This document shows, piece by piece, positions 53,529-62,676 of a stretch of DNA of 64,000 bases. Origin of the DNA: Hymenobacter rigui (lineage in GTDB: Bacteria > Bacteroidota > Bacteroidia > Cytophagales > Hymenobacteraceae); NCBI RefSeq assembly GCF_003944715.1, contig NZ_RWIT01000004.1, positions 62,001 through 126,000 on the forward strand, written 5' to 3'. The position numbers and the translations under genes are program-made. Position 1 is the stretch's first letter, and every line of letters starts with the position of its first letter. The notes below the pieces were generated by a model. That model saw nothing but the letters and a program-made list of their open reading frames with translations, made no database searches and was not told the origin of the DNA.

Positions 53529-56084
53529 ATGAAACAGCCATTACTAGCTCTGACGCTGTGCGTCGTAAGCACCTCTATGGCCTTTGCCCAGGGCCAAACG
53601 CTTACCGGGCAGATACTGGATAGCGCCGGCAAGCCCGTAATTGGGGCTACCGTAGTAGAGAAGGGAACAAACAACGGCACTGCTACCGGCAACGACGGCC
53701 GATTCACCCTGAAAGCCCGTACGGCCAGTCCCCGCCTGCAGGTCAGTTCTATTGGGTATGCCTCTCAGGAAGTTACAGCCAGCGGCGGCGAAATCAAAGT
53801 GAGCCTGGCCGATGCCTCCACCGGCCTCGGGGAGGTGCAAGTGGTGGGCTCGCGCAGCCAGAACCGCTCCGTTACCGATTCGCCTTCCCCGGTGGATGTA
53901 ATTGATCTGCGCGAGGTAACGACCAAAACCGGCCAACTCGATGTAAATCAGCTGCTGCAGTTTGTGGCGCCCTCGTTCAACTCCAACCGCCAGACTGGCT
54001 CCGACGGGGCCGACCACGTGGACCCGGCCACCCTGCGCGGCCTCGGCCCCGACCAGACGCTGGTGCTCGTGAACGGCAAGCGTCAGCATCAGTCGGCGCT
54101 GGTGAACCTGTTTGGCACCCGCGGCCGGGGCAACACCGGCACCGACCTGAATGTGATTCCCGCCGCCAGCATCGAGCGGATTGAGATTCTGCGCGACGGA
54201 GCGGCGGCCCAGTACGGCTCCGACGCCATTGCCGGCGTGATTAACATTGTGCTGAAAAGCTCGGTGAAGGAGCTGACGGCCAACGTGAATTACGGCGCCT
54301 ACGAAGCCAAGTACCGCTTCGACAACCAGATGTTCGACGGGGGCAACTTCAACGCCAACGTGAACTATGGCGTGGGCCTGGGCAGCAAGGGCAGCTTCGT
54401 GAATGCCACCCTCGACTTCAACCAGCGCCAGCACACCCAGCGGGCCAACGTGCCCGCGGGCCCCGATGGGCTGGCCCGCCGCGAGTACGGCGACCCGCAA
54501 ATCCGGAACGTGTCGGCGTACCTGAACTCCCGGTTTGCGCTCAGCGAAAAGTCGTACGTGTACGTGTTTGGGGGCGGCAATAAGCGCAAGGGCGACGCCT
54601 ACGCCTGGACCCGCTTCGCCGACGACGACCGGAACGTGCCCGCCATTTACCCCAACGGCTTCGACCCCATCATCACCAGTGACATCTGGGACGCTTCCGG
54701 CGTGGTAGGCCTGCGCACCCAACTGGGCGGCTGGGAGCTGGATCTGAGCAACAACTTCGGCTCCAACCGCTTCGAGTACGGGGTGAAAAACACGCTGAAT
54801 GCTTCACTGGGGGCCAGCTCGCCCACCAGGTTCTACGCCGGCGGCTTCCAGCTGCAGCAGGACGTGGTGAACCTGGGCCTTACGCGCAACTACAAAACCG
54901 TGCTGCAGGGCCTGAACTTGGCCGTGGGTGCCGAAGCCCGGCGCGAGTGGTACTCCTTATTTGCTGGTGAGGAAGCCTCGTACCGCAACTACGACCCCGC
55001 CGCTACCGGTGGCTCCCAGGGCTTCCCCGGCTTTCAGCCCACCGATGCTATTAAAGCCCACCGGGACAACGTGGCCGCTTATGCCGATGCCGAGCTGAGC
55101 GTAACCCAGCGCTGGCTGCTGGCCGGGGCGCTGCGCTACGAGCATTATTCTGACTTCGGCAGCACCCTCAACTACAAAGCCGCCACCCGCTACAACCTCA
55201 CCGAATTCCTGACCCTGCGCGGCACGTTCAGCACCGGGTTCCGGGCCCCCTCGTTGGCCCAGATCAACTTCAACTCCACCTTCACCAACTTTGTGAACGG
55301 CACGCCGGTGGAAGTGCTGCTGGCCCGCAACAACAGCGCCGTAACCCAGAAACTGGGCATTCCGAGCCTGAAGCAGGAAACCTCCAGCAGCGCCAACGTG
55401 GGCCTTACCAGCCGCATTGGTTCCTCGCTCAGCCTCACGCTGGATGGCTACTACATCAAGGTGAAGGACCGGGTAGTACTCACCAGCCAGTTCTCCTCCG
55501 ACGACCCGGTTATTGGCCCCGACCTGCAGGCGCTGAACGTGGACCAGGCTCAGTTCTTCGCCAACGCCGCCGACACTCGCTCTTTGGGGCTGGATGTGGT
55601 GCTGAGCCATACGGCTACGCTGGGCGAGGGCCGGCTGAACTCCACCGTGGCGGCCAACTTCAACCACCTCAAAATCGACCGGGTACGGACCTCGGGCCGC
55701 CTCACGGGCCGGGAGGAGGAGTTCTTCGGTGCCCGGGAGCAGGCCTTCGTGAAAGCCTCGGCGCCGCCTTCCAAAATCAACCTTACGTTTGATTATCAGC
55801 TGGGCCGCTTTGGGGCGCTGGTGCGGTTTGTACGCTTTGACAAGATTACGCTCATCGACTGGAACGGCGACCCGATGAAGTATGACCCGCGCATCACCAC
55901 CGACCTGACCCTGAACTACGCCCTCACCAACCACCTGCAGCTGATTGTAGGCAGCGCCAACCTGTTCAACCGCTACCCCACGCTGTTCGACCCCCAGCTC
56001 ACAGAAACCGGTGGAGCCTGGGACCCCGTGCAGATGGGCGCCAACGGCCGGTTCTATTTTGCTAAGCTGCAGGCCCGGTTCTGA
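53529..56084 (+). CDS. TonB-dependent receptor, iron-complex type
   Basis: The ATG at 53529 gives 851 residues, signal peptide LLALTLCVVSTSMAFA. A CarboxypepD_reg-like domain (about 22-100; GQILDSAGKPVIGATVVEKG) precedes the plug (QVVGSRSQNRSVTDSPSPVD, LRGLGPDQTLVLVNGKR, IERIEILRDGAAAQYGSDA). The barrel ends in ANGRFYFAKLQARF with a terminal Phe. The plug resembles receptors of the iron-complex or vitamin-B12 branch. It is followed after 199 bp by a DPP IV-type peptidase, so a peptide-linked function is possible. No regulator or SusD is next to it. Confidence 0.9.
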   Translation: MKQPLLALTLCVVSTSMAFAQGQTLTGQILDSAGKPVIGATVVEKGTNNGTATGNDGRFTLKARTASPRLQVSSIGYASQEVTASGGEIKVSLADASTGLGEVQVVGSRSQNRSVTDSPSPVDVIDLREVTTKTGQLDVNQLLQFVAPSFNSNRQTGSDGADHVDPATLRGLGPDQTLVLVNGKRQHQSALVNLFGTRGRGNTGTDLNVIPAASIERIEILRDGAAAQYGSDAIAGVINIVLKSSVKELTANVNYGAYEAKYRFDNQMFDGGNFNANVNYGVGLGSKGSFVNATLDFNQRQHTQRANVPAGPDGLARREYGDPQIRNVSAYLNSRFALSEKSYVYVFGGGNKRKGDAYAWTRFADDDRNVPAIYPNGFDPIITSDIWDASGVVGLRTQLGGWELDLSNNFGSNRFEYGVKNTLNASLGASSPTRFYAGGFQLQQDVVNLGLTRNYKTVLQGLNLAVGAEARREWYSLFAGEEASYRNYDPAATGGSQGFPGFQPTDAIKAHRDNVAAYADAELSVTQRWLLAGALRYEHYSDFGSTLNYKAATRYNLTEFLTLRGTFSTGFRAPSLAQINFNSTFTNFVNGTPVEVLLARNNSAVTQKLGIPSLKQETSSSANVGLTSRIGSSLSLTLDGYYIKVKDRVVLTSQFSSDDPVIGPDLQALNVDQAQFFANAADTRSLGLDVVLSHTATLGEGRLNSTVAANFNHLKIDRVRTSGRLTGREEEFFGAREQAFVKASAPPSKINLTFDYQLGRFGALVRFVRFDKITLIDWNGDPMKYDPRITTDLTLNYALTNHLQLIVGSANLFNRYPTLFDPQLTETGGAWDPVQMGANGRFYFAKLQARF

Positions 56085-56283
56085 TAGGCAGTTGAGAGAA
56101 TCATCACACTACTTCAGCCCGTTATGCTCCAACTTTGGTCGGCATGACGGGCTGAATGGTTGTGGGGACTGCGGAGGATGCAGCCTTACGTGTGTAAACC
56201 CGACCAATAGGCGGTGCGCCGAATGTGTGCTACCTTCCGCTCCCGCCGGAAATAAGCGGTTGTTCCACCCTTCCATCAACACA

Positions 56284-58617
56284 ATGCATACGTATTTACT
56301 GGCCTTTTCGGCCGCGGCAGTGCTGGCTTCGCCCGCCGCCCTGGCCCAGCAGCGGCCCGTTCTCACGGCCCAGGATTACGCCCGGGCCGAGCGTTTCCTC
56401 GGCTACAACACCTCCGCCCTGATAGACGGCAGCGCCGGTCAGCCCAATTGGCTCAGCAACGACCGGTTTTGGTACCGGGTGCTCACGCCCAAAGGCAGCG
56501 AGTACGTGCTGGTAAACCCCACCCGTAAAACCCGCACCACTGCCTTCGACCAGGCCAAGCTGGCCGCCGCGCTGTCCTCGGCCAGCGGCAAAACCTACGA
56601 GGCCGGCCGCCTGCCCATCCGCAGCCTCACGTACTCACCCGACGAGAAGAACATTGCCTTTGCCGCCGCCGGGAAAGCCTGGAAATACGATGTGCTAAGC
56701 GGGCAGTTGACGCCCGACGCGGCTCCGGCCAGACCCTACGTTAATGTCGGCAACGAGGTGGAGTCGCCGAACGGGAAGCTGGCCGCTTTCATCAAGGACG
56801 ATAATCTGTGGGTGCGCGACACCCAGACCAACCAACTCACCCAGCTTACCACCGACGGTGCCCGGGACTACGGCTACGCCACCGATAACGCCGGCTGGAC
56901 CCACAGCGACAAACCGGTGCTGCGCTGGTCGCCCGACTCGCGCAAGATTGCCACTTTCCGCCAGGACCAGCGCAACGTGGGCAGCATGTACCTGGTAAGC
57001 ACCAACATCGGCCATCCCCGCCTCGACAGCTGGAAATACCCGCTACCCGGCGACAAGGATATTGCCATGATTGAGCGGGTGGTAGTGGAGGTGAATCCGG
57101 CCAAAGTGGTGCGCTTCCAGGTGGCTCCCGACCCGCACCGCGGCACTCTCTCCGACGACATTTCCAGCAGCGGCACCTTCGACGACGTGGACTGGAGCCC
57201 TGACACCCGGGAGCTGGCTTTCGTCTCGACTTCCCGCGACCATAAGGAGGAGAAATTCCGCATTGCCGACGCCACCACCGGCACCGTGCGCGAGGTATTC
57301 ACCGAAACCGTGGCCACGCAGTATGAGTCGGGCCAGGGCGCTATCAACTGGCGCTACCTGCCCAAAAGCAAGGAAATTATCTGGTATTCGGAGCGCGACA
57401 ACTGGGGCCACCTGTACCTCTACGATGCCGGCACCGGCAAGGTGAAGCGCCAGATTACCAAAGGCAACTGGGTAGTAACGAAGCTGCTGCGCGTGGATGA
57501 GCAGAAGCGGGAGCTGTACTTTCTGGCCGACGGGCGGGAGCCCGGCAACCCCTACTTCACCCACCTCTACCGCATCGGGCTGGATGGTAAAAACCTGAAG
57601 CTGCTCACGCCCGAGCCCGGCAACCACCAGGTGACCCTCTCGCCCTCGGGTCAGTACTTCATCGACACCTACTCCCAGCCCAATAAGCCCGGCCAGACGG
57701 TGCTGCGCGCCGCCGATGGCAAGCTGGTGTCCACCCTGGAGAAAACCGATATTTCCCGCCTTACGGCCACCGGCTGGAAAGCCCCCACGTCCATCACCGT
57801 AAAAGCCGCCGACGGCCAGACCGACCTCTATGGGCTGATGTTCACGCCTGCTAACCTGGACGCGGGCAAAAAGTACCCGGTTATCGACTACATCTACCCT
57901 GGCCCGCAGGGTGGGGGCGTAGGCAGCTGGGCCTTCTCGGCGGCCCGCTCCGACCATCAGGCCTTGGCCGAGCTGGGCTTTGTGGTAGTGGTGATTGAGG
58001 GCAGTTGCAACCCGCTGCGCTCCAAGAGCTACCATGATGCCTGCTACGGCAACATGGCCGAAAACACCCTGTCGGACCAGATTTCCGGTATTAAGCAGCT
58101 GGCCCAGAAGTACCCGTACATGGACGTGAACCGGGTAGGCATCTGGGGACACTCGGGCGGGGGCTACGCCACGGCCGCGGCCATGTTCCGCTACCCCGAG
58201 TTCTTCAAGGTGGGCATCTCGGAATCGGGCAACCACGAAAACCGCAACTACGAGGACGACTGGGCGGAGCGCTACATCGGTCTGCTCAAGCCCAACGCCG
58301 ACGGTACTACCAACTACGACAACCAGGCCAACGCCCCCTACGCCAAAAACCTGCAGGGCAAGCTCATGCTGGCCCACGGCCTCATGGACGACAATGTGCC
58401 GCCTTACAACACGTGGCTGGTGGTGGATGCCCTCACCAAAGCCAACAAAAGCTACGACCTGGTAGTATTTCCGCAGGCCGTGCACAGCTACGGGGCCAGC
58501 TCATTCTACATGATGCGGCGCCGCTGGGACTATTTCGTGCAGAACCTCGCCGGGGCTGAAGCCCCGCTGAACTACGAAATAAAGCCCGTTCCCGACCCTC
58601 GCATTGCGGCGCAGTAA
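56284..58617 (+). CDS. exported S9 peptidase, dipeptidyl peptidase IV-type
   Basis: The ATG at 56284 gives 777 residues with a signal peptide (YLLAFSAAAVLASPAALAQQ). An N-terminal beta-propeller (about 80-490) precedes the alpha/beta hydrolase domain with Ser624 in WGHSGGGYATA, Asp702 in HGLMDDNVPPYNT and His734 in QAVHSYG. These are offset by exactly six from human DPP IV (630, 708, 740). It should cleave X-Pro or X-Ala dipeptides in the periplasm. Bacteroidetes use such enzymes to digest peptides. A weak TACCTTCC box lies at 56231-56238. Confidence 0.92.
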   Translation: MHTYLLAFSAAAVLASPAALAQQRPVLTAQDYARAERFLGYNTSALIDGSAGQPNWLSNDRFWYRVLTPKGSEYVLVNPTRKTRTTAFDQAKLAAALSSASGKTYEAGRLPIRSLTYSPDEKNIAFAAAGKAWKYDVLSGQLTPDAAPARPYVNVGNEVESPNGKLAAFIKDDNLWVRDTQTNQLTQLTTDGARDYGYATDNAGWTHSDKPVLRWSPDSRKIATFRQDQRNVGSMYLVSTNIGHPRLDSWKYPLPGDKDIAMIERVVVEVNPAKVVRFQVAPDPHRGTLSDDISSSGTFDDVDWSPDTRELAFVSTSRDHKEEKFRIADATTGTVREVFTETVATQYESGQGAINWRYLPKSKEIIWYSERDNWGHLYLYDAGTGKVKRQITKGNWVVTKLLRVDEQKRELYFLADGREPGNPYFTHLYRIGLDGKNLKLLTPEPGNHQVTLSPSGQYFIDTYSQPNKPGQTVLRAADGKLVSTLEKTDISRLTATGWKAPTSITVKAADGQTDLYGLMFTPANLDAGKKYPVIDYIYPGPQGGGVGSWAFSAARSDHQALAELGFVVVVIEGSCNPLRSKSYHDACYGNMAENTLSDQISGIKQLAQKYPYMDVNRVGIWGHSGGGYATAAAMFRYPEFFKVGISESGNHENRNYEDDWAERYIGLLKPNADGTTNYDNQANAPYAKNLQGKLMLAHGLMDDNVPPYNTWLVVDALTKANKSYDLVVFPQAVHSYGASSFYMMRRRWDYFVQNLAGAEAPLNYEIKPVPDPRIAAQ

Positions 58618-58626
58618 GGAAGCTAG

Positions 58627-58764
58627 AAGCTAGTTCCCCTCCTTGGAAAGGAGGGGTTAGGGGTGGTTGATGCGTTGAACGGTTGCTAGAACTAACTCTA
58701 AAATCCGCTCTGACGCAAGGTCAACCACCCCTAGCCCCTCCTTTCCATGGATGGGAACTAGCTT
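58627..58764. repeat. inverted repeat with 44-bp imperfect arms (58627-58670 / 58721-58764)
   Basis: The arms carry CCCCTCCTTGGAAAGGAGGG and a GGTTAGGGGTGGTTGA tail and differ at a few positions. They belong to the same family as the element at 19804-19934 in the leuC-leuD gap. It lies after the DPP IV gene. Confidence 0.85.
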
Positions 58765-58826
58765 TTTAGCTTCATTCAGCATAGCTCCAGTATCGGCTCC
58801 GGCTGGGCGTTGCGGCCGGATTCCCG

Positions 58827-58834
58827 TAGCTTTG
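58827..58834 (+). promoter_or_regulatory. Bacteroidetes -7 box (TAGCTTTG) for hslV
   Basis: TAGCTTTG is an exact TAnnTTTG match, 45 bases upstream of the hslV ATG. A TTG lies 14 bases further upstream, at a shorter than usual spacing. Confidence 0.5.
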
Positions 58835-58878
58835 CGCCTTCCTGTTGAAAAACCACCCGTCTAGTTTCTGATTTCGCC

Positions 58879-59415
58879 ATGAGAATTCGTTCCACTACCG
58901 TTCTGGGCGTACGCCACAACGGCCAGATTGCCCTCGGGGCCGACGGCCAGGCCACCATGGACAAGCACGTGGCCAAGAGCAACGTGCGCAAGGTGCGCCA
59001 ACTCCACGACGGCAAAGTGGTGACTGGTTTTGCCGGCTCCACCGCCGATGCCTTCATGCTGCTCGATAAGTTTGAAGAGAAGCTGGGCGGCTACGGCGGG
59101 CAGCTGCGCCGCGCGGCTATTGAGCTGGCCAAGGAGTGGCGCAAAGACCAGTACCTGCGCAAGCTGGAAGCCATGATGGTAGTGGCCGATAAGGACGAGC
59201 TGCTCATCATTGCCGGCACCGGCGACGTGCTGGAGCCCGATTCCGACGTGGCCGCCATCGGCTCGGGGGCCATGTACGCCCAGGCCGCCGCTTTGGCCCT
59301 GAAAAAGCACGCCCCCCACCTCACGGCCCGCCAGATGGTGGAAGAAGCCCTGCACATTGCCGCCGACATCTGCATCTACACCAACCACAACCTCATGATT
59401 GAGGAGCCTGTATAG
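58879..59415 (+). CDS. hslV: ATP-dependent protease peptidase subunit HslV
   Basis: This 178-residue N-terminal-nucleophile protease makes the proteolytic core of HslUV. After processing, the mature enzyme should start at Thr6 in MRIRSTTVLGVRHNGQ. It has GADGQATMDKHVAKSNVRKV, VVTGFAGSTADAFMLLDKFE, GTGDVLEPDSDVAAIGSGAM and the C-terminal EALHIAADICIYTN. The ATPase gene hslU is not in the window, so it must lie elsewhere. A -7 box precedes it. The neighbour at 59558 is a DHS-like enzyme. Confidence 0.94.
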   Translation: MRIRSTTVLGVRHNGQIALGADGQATMDKHVAKSNVRKVRQLHDGKVVTGFAGSTADAFMLLDKFEEKLGGYGGQLRRAAIELAKEWRKDQYLRKLEAMMVVADKDELLIIAGTGDVLEPDSDVAAIGSGAMYAQAAALALKKHAPHLTARQMVEEALHIAADICIYTNHNLMIEEPV

Positions 59416-59417
59416 GG

Positions 59418-59554
59418 TAGTGCTTAGTGCTTGGTGCTTAGTGCTTAGGCAGTAGGCGGCGAGTAGCTAAGCTCCACTCAGTTGATTTTTTTCGTACCGC
59501 TCAGGCTGCCAGTAGTAAACGCTGCTAAGCACCAGGCACTAAGCACCAAGCACT
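59418..59554. repeat. inverted repeat of TAGTGCTTAGTGCT units, right arm at the start of the next gene
   Basis: The left part (59418-59448) repeats TAGTGCT about four times. The right part (59524-59554) is its near reverse complement (CTAAGCACCAGGCACTAAGC) and ends three bases before the ATG at 59558. The ribosome-binding region of that gene thus lies in a possible hairpin arm. Confidence 0.8.
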
Positions 59555-59557
59555 AAC

Positions 59558-60529
59558 ATGCAAATCACCAACTTCCTCAAGCACCACTACCGCCACTTCA
59601 ACGCCGCCGCGCTGATTGACGCCGCCGAGGGCTACAACAAGCACCTGGCCGAGGGCGGTAAGATGATGATTACCCTGGCCGGCGCCATGAGCACCGCCGA
59701 AATGGGCATCCAACTGGCCGAGCTCATCCGCCAGGATAAGGTGCAGATCATCAGCTGCACGGGTGCCAACCTGGAGGAGGACATCTTCAACCTGGTTGCC
59801 CACGACTTCTACGAGCGGGTGCCCAACTACCGCGACCTGACCCCCGCCGACGAGCAGGCCCTGCTGGAGCGCCACATGAACCGTGTAACCGACACCTGCA
59901 TCCCCGAAGAGGAAGCCATGCGCCGCCTCGAGCACTCGGTACTGAAGTTCTGGGAAAAGGCCGACAAGGCCGGCGAGCAGTATTTCCCCCACGAGTTCTT
60001 CTATCAGATTCTGAAGTCGGGTGAGTTGGAGCAGTACTACCAGATTGACCCCAAAGACAGCTGGATGCTGGCCGCCGCCGAGAAAAACCTGCCCATCATC
60101 TGCCCCGGTTGGGAAGACAGCACGCTGGGTAACATCTTCGCCGGCCACGTGATTTCGGGCGACATCAAGAACGTGCACACCGTGCGCACTGGCATCGAGT
60201 ACATGATTTACCTGGCCGACTGGTACACCCAGCAGGCTACCGAGGAAAGCAAAGTGGGCTTCTTCCAGATTGGCGGCGGTATTGCCGGCGACTTCCCCAT
60301 CTGCGTGGTACCGATGCTGCACCAGGACCTGGGCCGCACCTCGGTGCCGCTGTGGGGCTACTTTTGCCAGATTTCGGACTCCACTACTTCGTACGGCTCG
60401 TACTCCGGCGCCGTGCCCAACGAGAAAATCACCTGGGGTAAGCTGGGCCAGGATACGCCCAAGTTCATCATCGAATCGGACGCTACCATCGTAGCGCCGC
60501 TGGTGTTTGCCATGGTGCTGGGCCAGTAA
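59558..60529 (+). CDS. deoxyhypusine synthase family protein
   Basis: This 323-residue protein matches the DHS family along its length: MITLAGAMSTAEMGIQLAEL, SCTGANLEEDIFNLVAHDFY, HEFFYQILKSG, then NVHTVRTGIEYMIYLADWYT. IGGGIAGDFPICVVPMLHQD is the NAD-proximal glycine-rich segment. The catalytic Lys that takes up the butylamine group corresponds to Lys295 in ITWGKLGQD, and is present. Bacteria lack eIF5A, so a bacterial homologue more likely acts on polyamines, for example as a homospermidine synthase. The product is not known here. A strong bidirectional terminator follows. Confidence 0.88.
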   Translation: MQITNFLKHHYRHFNAAALIDAAEGYNKHLAEGGKMMITLAGAMSTAEMGIQLAELIRQDKVQIISCTGANLEEDIFNLVAHDFYERVPNYRDLTPADEQALLERHMNRVTDTCIPEEEAMRRLEHSVLKFWEKADKAGEQYFPHEFFYQILKSGELEQYYQIDPKDSWMLAAAEKNLPIICPGWEDSTLGNIFAGHVISGDIKNVHTVRTGIEYMIYLADWYTQQATEESKVGFFQIGGGIAGDFPICVVPMLHQDLGRTSVPLWGYFCQISDSTTSYGSYSGAVPNEKITWGKLGQDTPKFIIESDATIVAPLVFAMVLGQ

Positions 60530-60548
60530 TTGCAGCAGCCAGATCAGA

Positions 60549-60589
60549 AAAAAGGCCCGCCGCTGATGTTCAGCGGCGGGCCTTTTTTT
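60549..60589. terminator. bidirectional intrinsic terminator
   Basis: Arms AAAGGCCCGCCGCTGA and TCAGCGGCGGGCCTTT pair perfectly around a TGT-type loop, with A- and T-runs at the edges. It lies between the DHS-like gene (plus) and the EEP gene (minus). Confidence 0.88.
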
Positions 60590-60606
60590 CCCGGAAGCGC
60601 CGGCTC

Positions 60607-61446
60607 TTATGGCCACGCCAAGCGGCAGTACACGGCCGGATGGTCGGAGGTGCCTACGCTGCGGGGCGCAACGCCTACTTCCCGGGTTTGGAAGCGCCCG
60701 GCCGAAAAATAGATCCGGTCGATGCTTCGCAAGGGTGGGGAAGTGGTGTGCAGCACATCGGTGTACTCGGCGGGCAGTAGCTCAGGAACCGAATCCAGAT
60801 TGAAGTCGCCCAGGATAAGCTGCGCCTCACTTCGCCGCTCCCGGAAATACGTGGCGGCCGTGGCGGCAGCGGTAGGCAGTGGATCGAAGTGAAGCGAATA
60901 CACCCACACCGGCCGGCTGCCCACCAGCACTTCGGCAGCCAGAATGCTGCGCCGCCGCCATTTACTGACGTATTCGTTTTCGTGGTTTTCGAGGCTGCGG
61001 ATGGTGAAGCGGGTCAGGATGGCATTGCCCCACTCGCCCTTGGGAGGCTGCACGCCCCGCGCCTCGTTGTGGCCGTGGGCCCCGAAAGCGTAGTTCATGT
61101 GCAGCCGCGCGGCCAACTGCTCGGTGAAGTTTAGGGTGGCGGAGTTGGAGCGGTTACGGGGCACCTCCTGAAGGCAGATGATATCCGGCTGCACCCGCCT
61201 CAGCACCTGCGCGATGCTATCGAGCTGCGCGGCCGAGCCGCCCTGCTGCGACGCATCCCAGGGGTCTTGGCCGTCGCGGAAACCTAGCTGCACATTGTAG
61301 GTCACGCACGTCAACAGACTGTCGGGGGCACCGGTGCCCACTGGATTCTGGAAATAAGAAGTACGGGTTTTGTAGTCGGGGAACAGCTTTTTGCAGCTGC
61401 TCAGCAATGCCATAGTCAGCAGCAGTAGCAATCGAATGGAAACCAT
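60607..61446 (-). CDS. endonuclease/exonuclease/phosphatase-family lipoprotein
   Basis: The ATG at 61446 gives 279 residues, with a lipobox in LLLLLTMALLSSCKK. The EEP fold is seen in TCVTYNVQLGF, DIICLQEVPRNRSNS, AILTRFTIRSLENHENEYVS, VYSLHFDPLPTAAATA, LILGDFNLDSVPELLP and SDHPAVYCRLAWP with the catalytic Asp/His. It could be a nuclease, phosphatase or sphingomyelinase-like hydrolase. It is probably envelope-attached. A near -7 box (TAGCTTTC) lies at 61492-61499. Confidence 0.85.
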   Translation of the reverse strand: MVSIRLLLLLTMALLSSCKKLFPDYKTRTSYFQNPVGTGAPDSLLTCVTYNVQLGFRDGQDPWDASQQGGSAAQLDSIAQVLRRVQPDIICLQEVPRNRSNSATLNFTEQLAARLHMNYAFGAHGHNEARGVQPPKGEWGNAILTRFTIRSLENHENEYVSKWRRRSILAAEVLVGSRPVWVYSLHFDPLPTAAATAATYFRERRSEAQLILGDFNLDSVPELLPAEYTDVLHTTSPPLRSIDRIYFSAGRFQTREVGVAPRSVGTSDHPAVYCRLAWP

Positions 61447-61583
61447 AGGTAGCAGCGTATTGGCAGAGAATCGGGCAGAATGGGAGTAGCAGAAAGCTAT
61501 GTTACACAAGGGCGGTGGAATGTCCGTCGGTACCGCCGTCAGCTTCAAAGGTGTGGTTCAAATTCCACATCATGGAAGCCGTT

Positions 61584-61646
61584 CGGCAACGCGCACAGAA
61601 AAGCCCGCCGCAGATATGTAGTGGCGGGCTTTTCTGTGCGCGTTGC
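61584..61646 (-). terminator. long hairpin (27-bp arms) after the DUF3667 gene
   Basis: Arms 61584-61610 and 61620-61646 pair with one G-U. The hairpin starts 8 bases past the stop of the DUF3667 gene on the minus strand. T residues lie within the stem. Confidence 0.65.
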
Positions 61647-61653
61647 CAGGTGC

Positions 61654-62547
61654 CTACTCCGGCCGGGGCGTGACCTTGGCAGTTTTGGCCTGTTGCTGCA
61701 TCTGCTGCTGCATAGCCCGTTTGAACGTCGTCCAGTTGAGGGCGTAGGTGATGACGATCACCACCACGATACAGGTAATATAGCCCAGCATGTAGGTCAT
61801 GAAGCCGCGCCAGAGGCGGCCTGCCAAGCCCATGCCGGTATGCTTCAGCAGGCTGCCGTACGCCCAAGTAGCATACCCAAAAACTGGCAACATGAGTCCT
61901 AAACTGGCGGTACCAATCTGGGGCGTACCGCTGTAGCAGTAGGTCACCGGCAGGTAAAGCACCGCGAAGAAGTTCATGATAGCCGTGATGAAGGCCGCGA
62001 TAATCAGGCACTCGGCGTAGTTGTAGCCGCCACGCCGCAGAAACCAGCGTGCAAACAGTGCCCAGATGGGCACCGAGGCTACGTAAAACCAGCTCAGGTA
62101 CTTCATCATGAAGCCGGTGGAGGCTTGCTGCATCTGCCACACTGCCTCAGGCACGGTCGGGTCGCGGGGCGGCAGCACCTGAATATGCAGCACCGACGAG
62201 AGCAGTGCATATAGCCCCGTTATCATAAACAGCAGCGCCAGGGGCCGAAAGTGGTCGACGCGCTTGCCGGCCAGATACTCCCGGATAGTGCGGCCGGGCC
62301 GCCGGACCATCGTGCGCAGCGTGTACAGAATGCCTTTATCGATGTGCCAGATGCTGTGCAGCACGTCGTGGGGCATGTCGGCCATCGTGAAGCGGTGGGT
62401 GTGGTGGGCGTCCTGCCCGCACTGCCCGCAAAACCGGATGTCCACCGGCTGCCCGCAGTTCAGGCAGGCCTGGGCAGGGTGCTCGTGTAAGGAAGCAGCG
62501 GCAGGATGGACGGCAACAGACTCAGGGGAAAGAGAAGCGGAGGACAT
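61654..62547 (-). CDS. DUF3667 family membrane protein
   Basis: This 297-residue protein has an N-terminal zinc-ribbon-like segment with two CxxC pairs (CLNCGQPVDIRFCGQCGQ). The DUF3667 core follows: HRFTMADMPHDVLHSIWHID and YTLRTMVRRPGRTIREYLAG, with KRVDHFRPLALLFMITGLYA. Four or more membrane helices come after it (for example FITAIMNFFAVLYLPVTYCY, YMLGYITCIVVVIVITYALN). The function is unknown. DUF3667 is common in Bacteroidetes. It lies in the same direction as the EEP gene but has its own terminator. Confidence 0.85.
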   Translation of the reverse strand: MSSASLSPESVAVHPAAASLHEHPAQACLNCGQPVDIRFCGQCGQDAHHTHRFTMADMPHDVLHSIWHIDKGILYTLRTMVRRPGRTIREYLAGKRVDHFRPLALLFMITGLYALLSSVLHIQVLPPRDPTVPEAVWQMQQASTGFMMKYLSWFYVASVPIWALFARWFLRRGGYNYAECLIIAAFITAIMNFFAVLYLPVTYCYSGTPQIGTASLGLMLPVFGYATWAYGSLLKHTGMGLAGRLWRGFMTYMLGYITCIVVVIVITYALNWTTFKRAMQQQMQQQAKTAKVTPRPE

Positions 62548-62610
62548 ACTGCGGCTGGCAGAGAACAGGTGGCTGGATGATTGAAGAATTAATAATAGTG
62601 AATACTACAT

Positions 62611-62647
62611 AAAAAGTCCGCCGCTGAACGTCAGCGGCGGACTTTTT
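62611..62647 (-). terminator. intrinsic terminator
   Basis: Arms AAAAAGTCCGCCGCTGA and TCAGCGGCGGACTTTTT pair perfectly with a three-base loop. On the minus strand it follows the small gene at 62677-63123 by 30 bases. Confidence 0.85.
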
Positions 62648-62676
62648 AGGGGGGCGTAGCGTAACAATTCAGTTGC

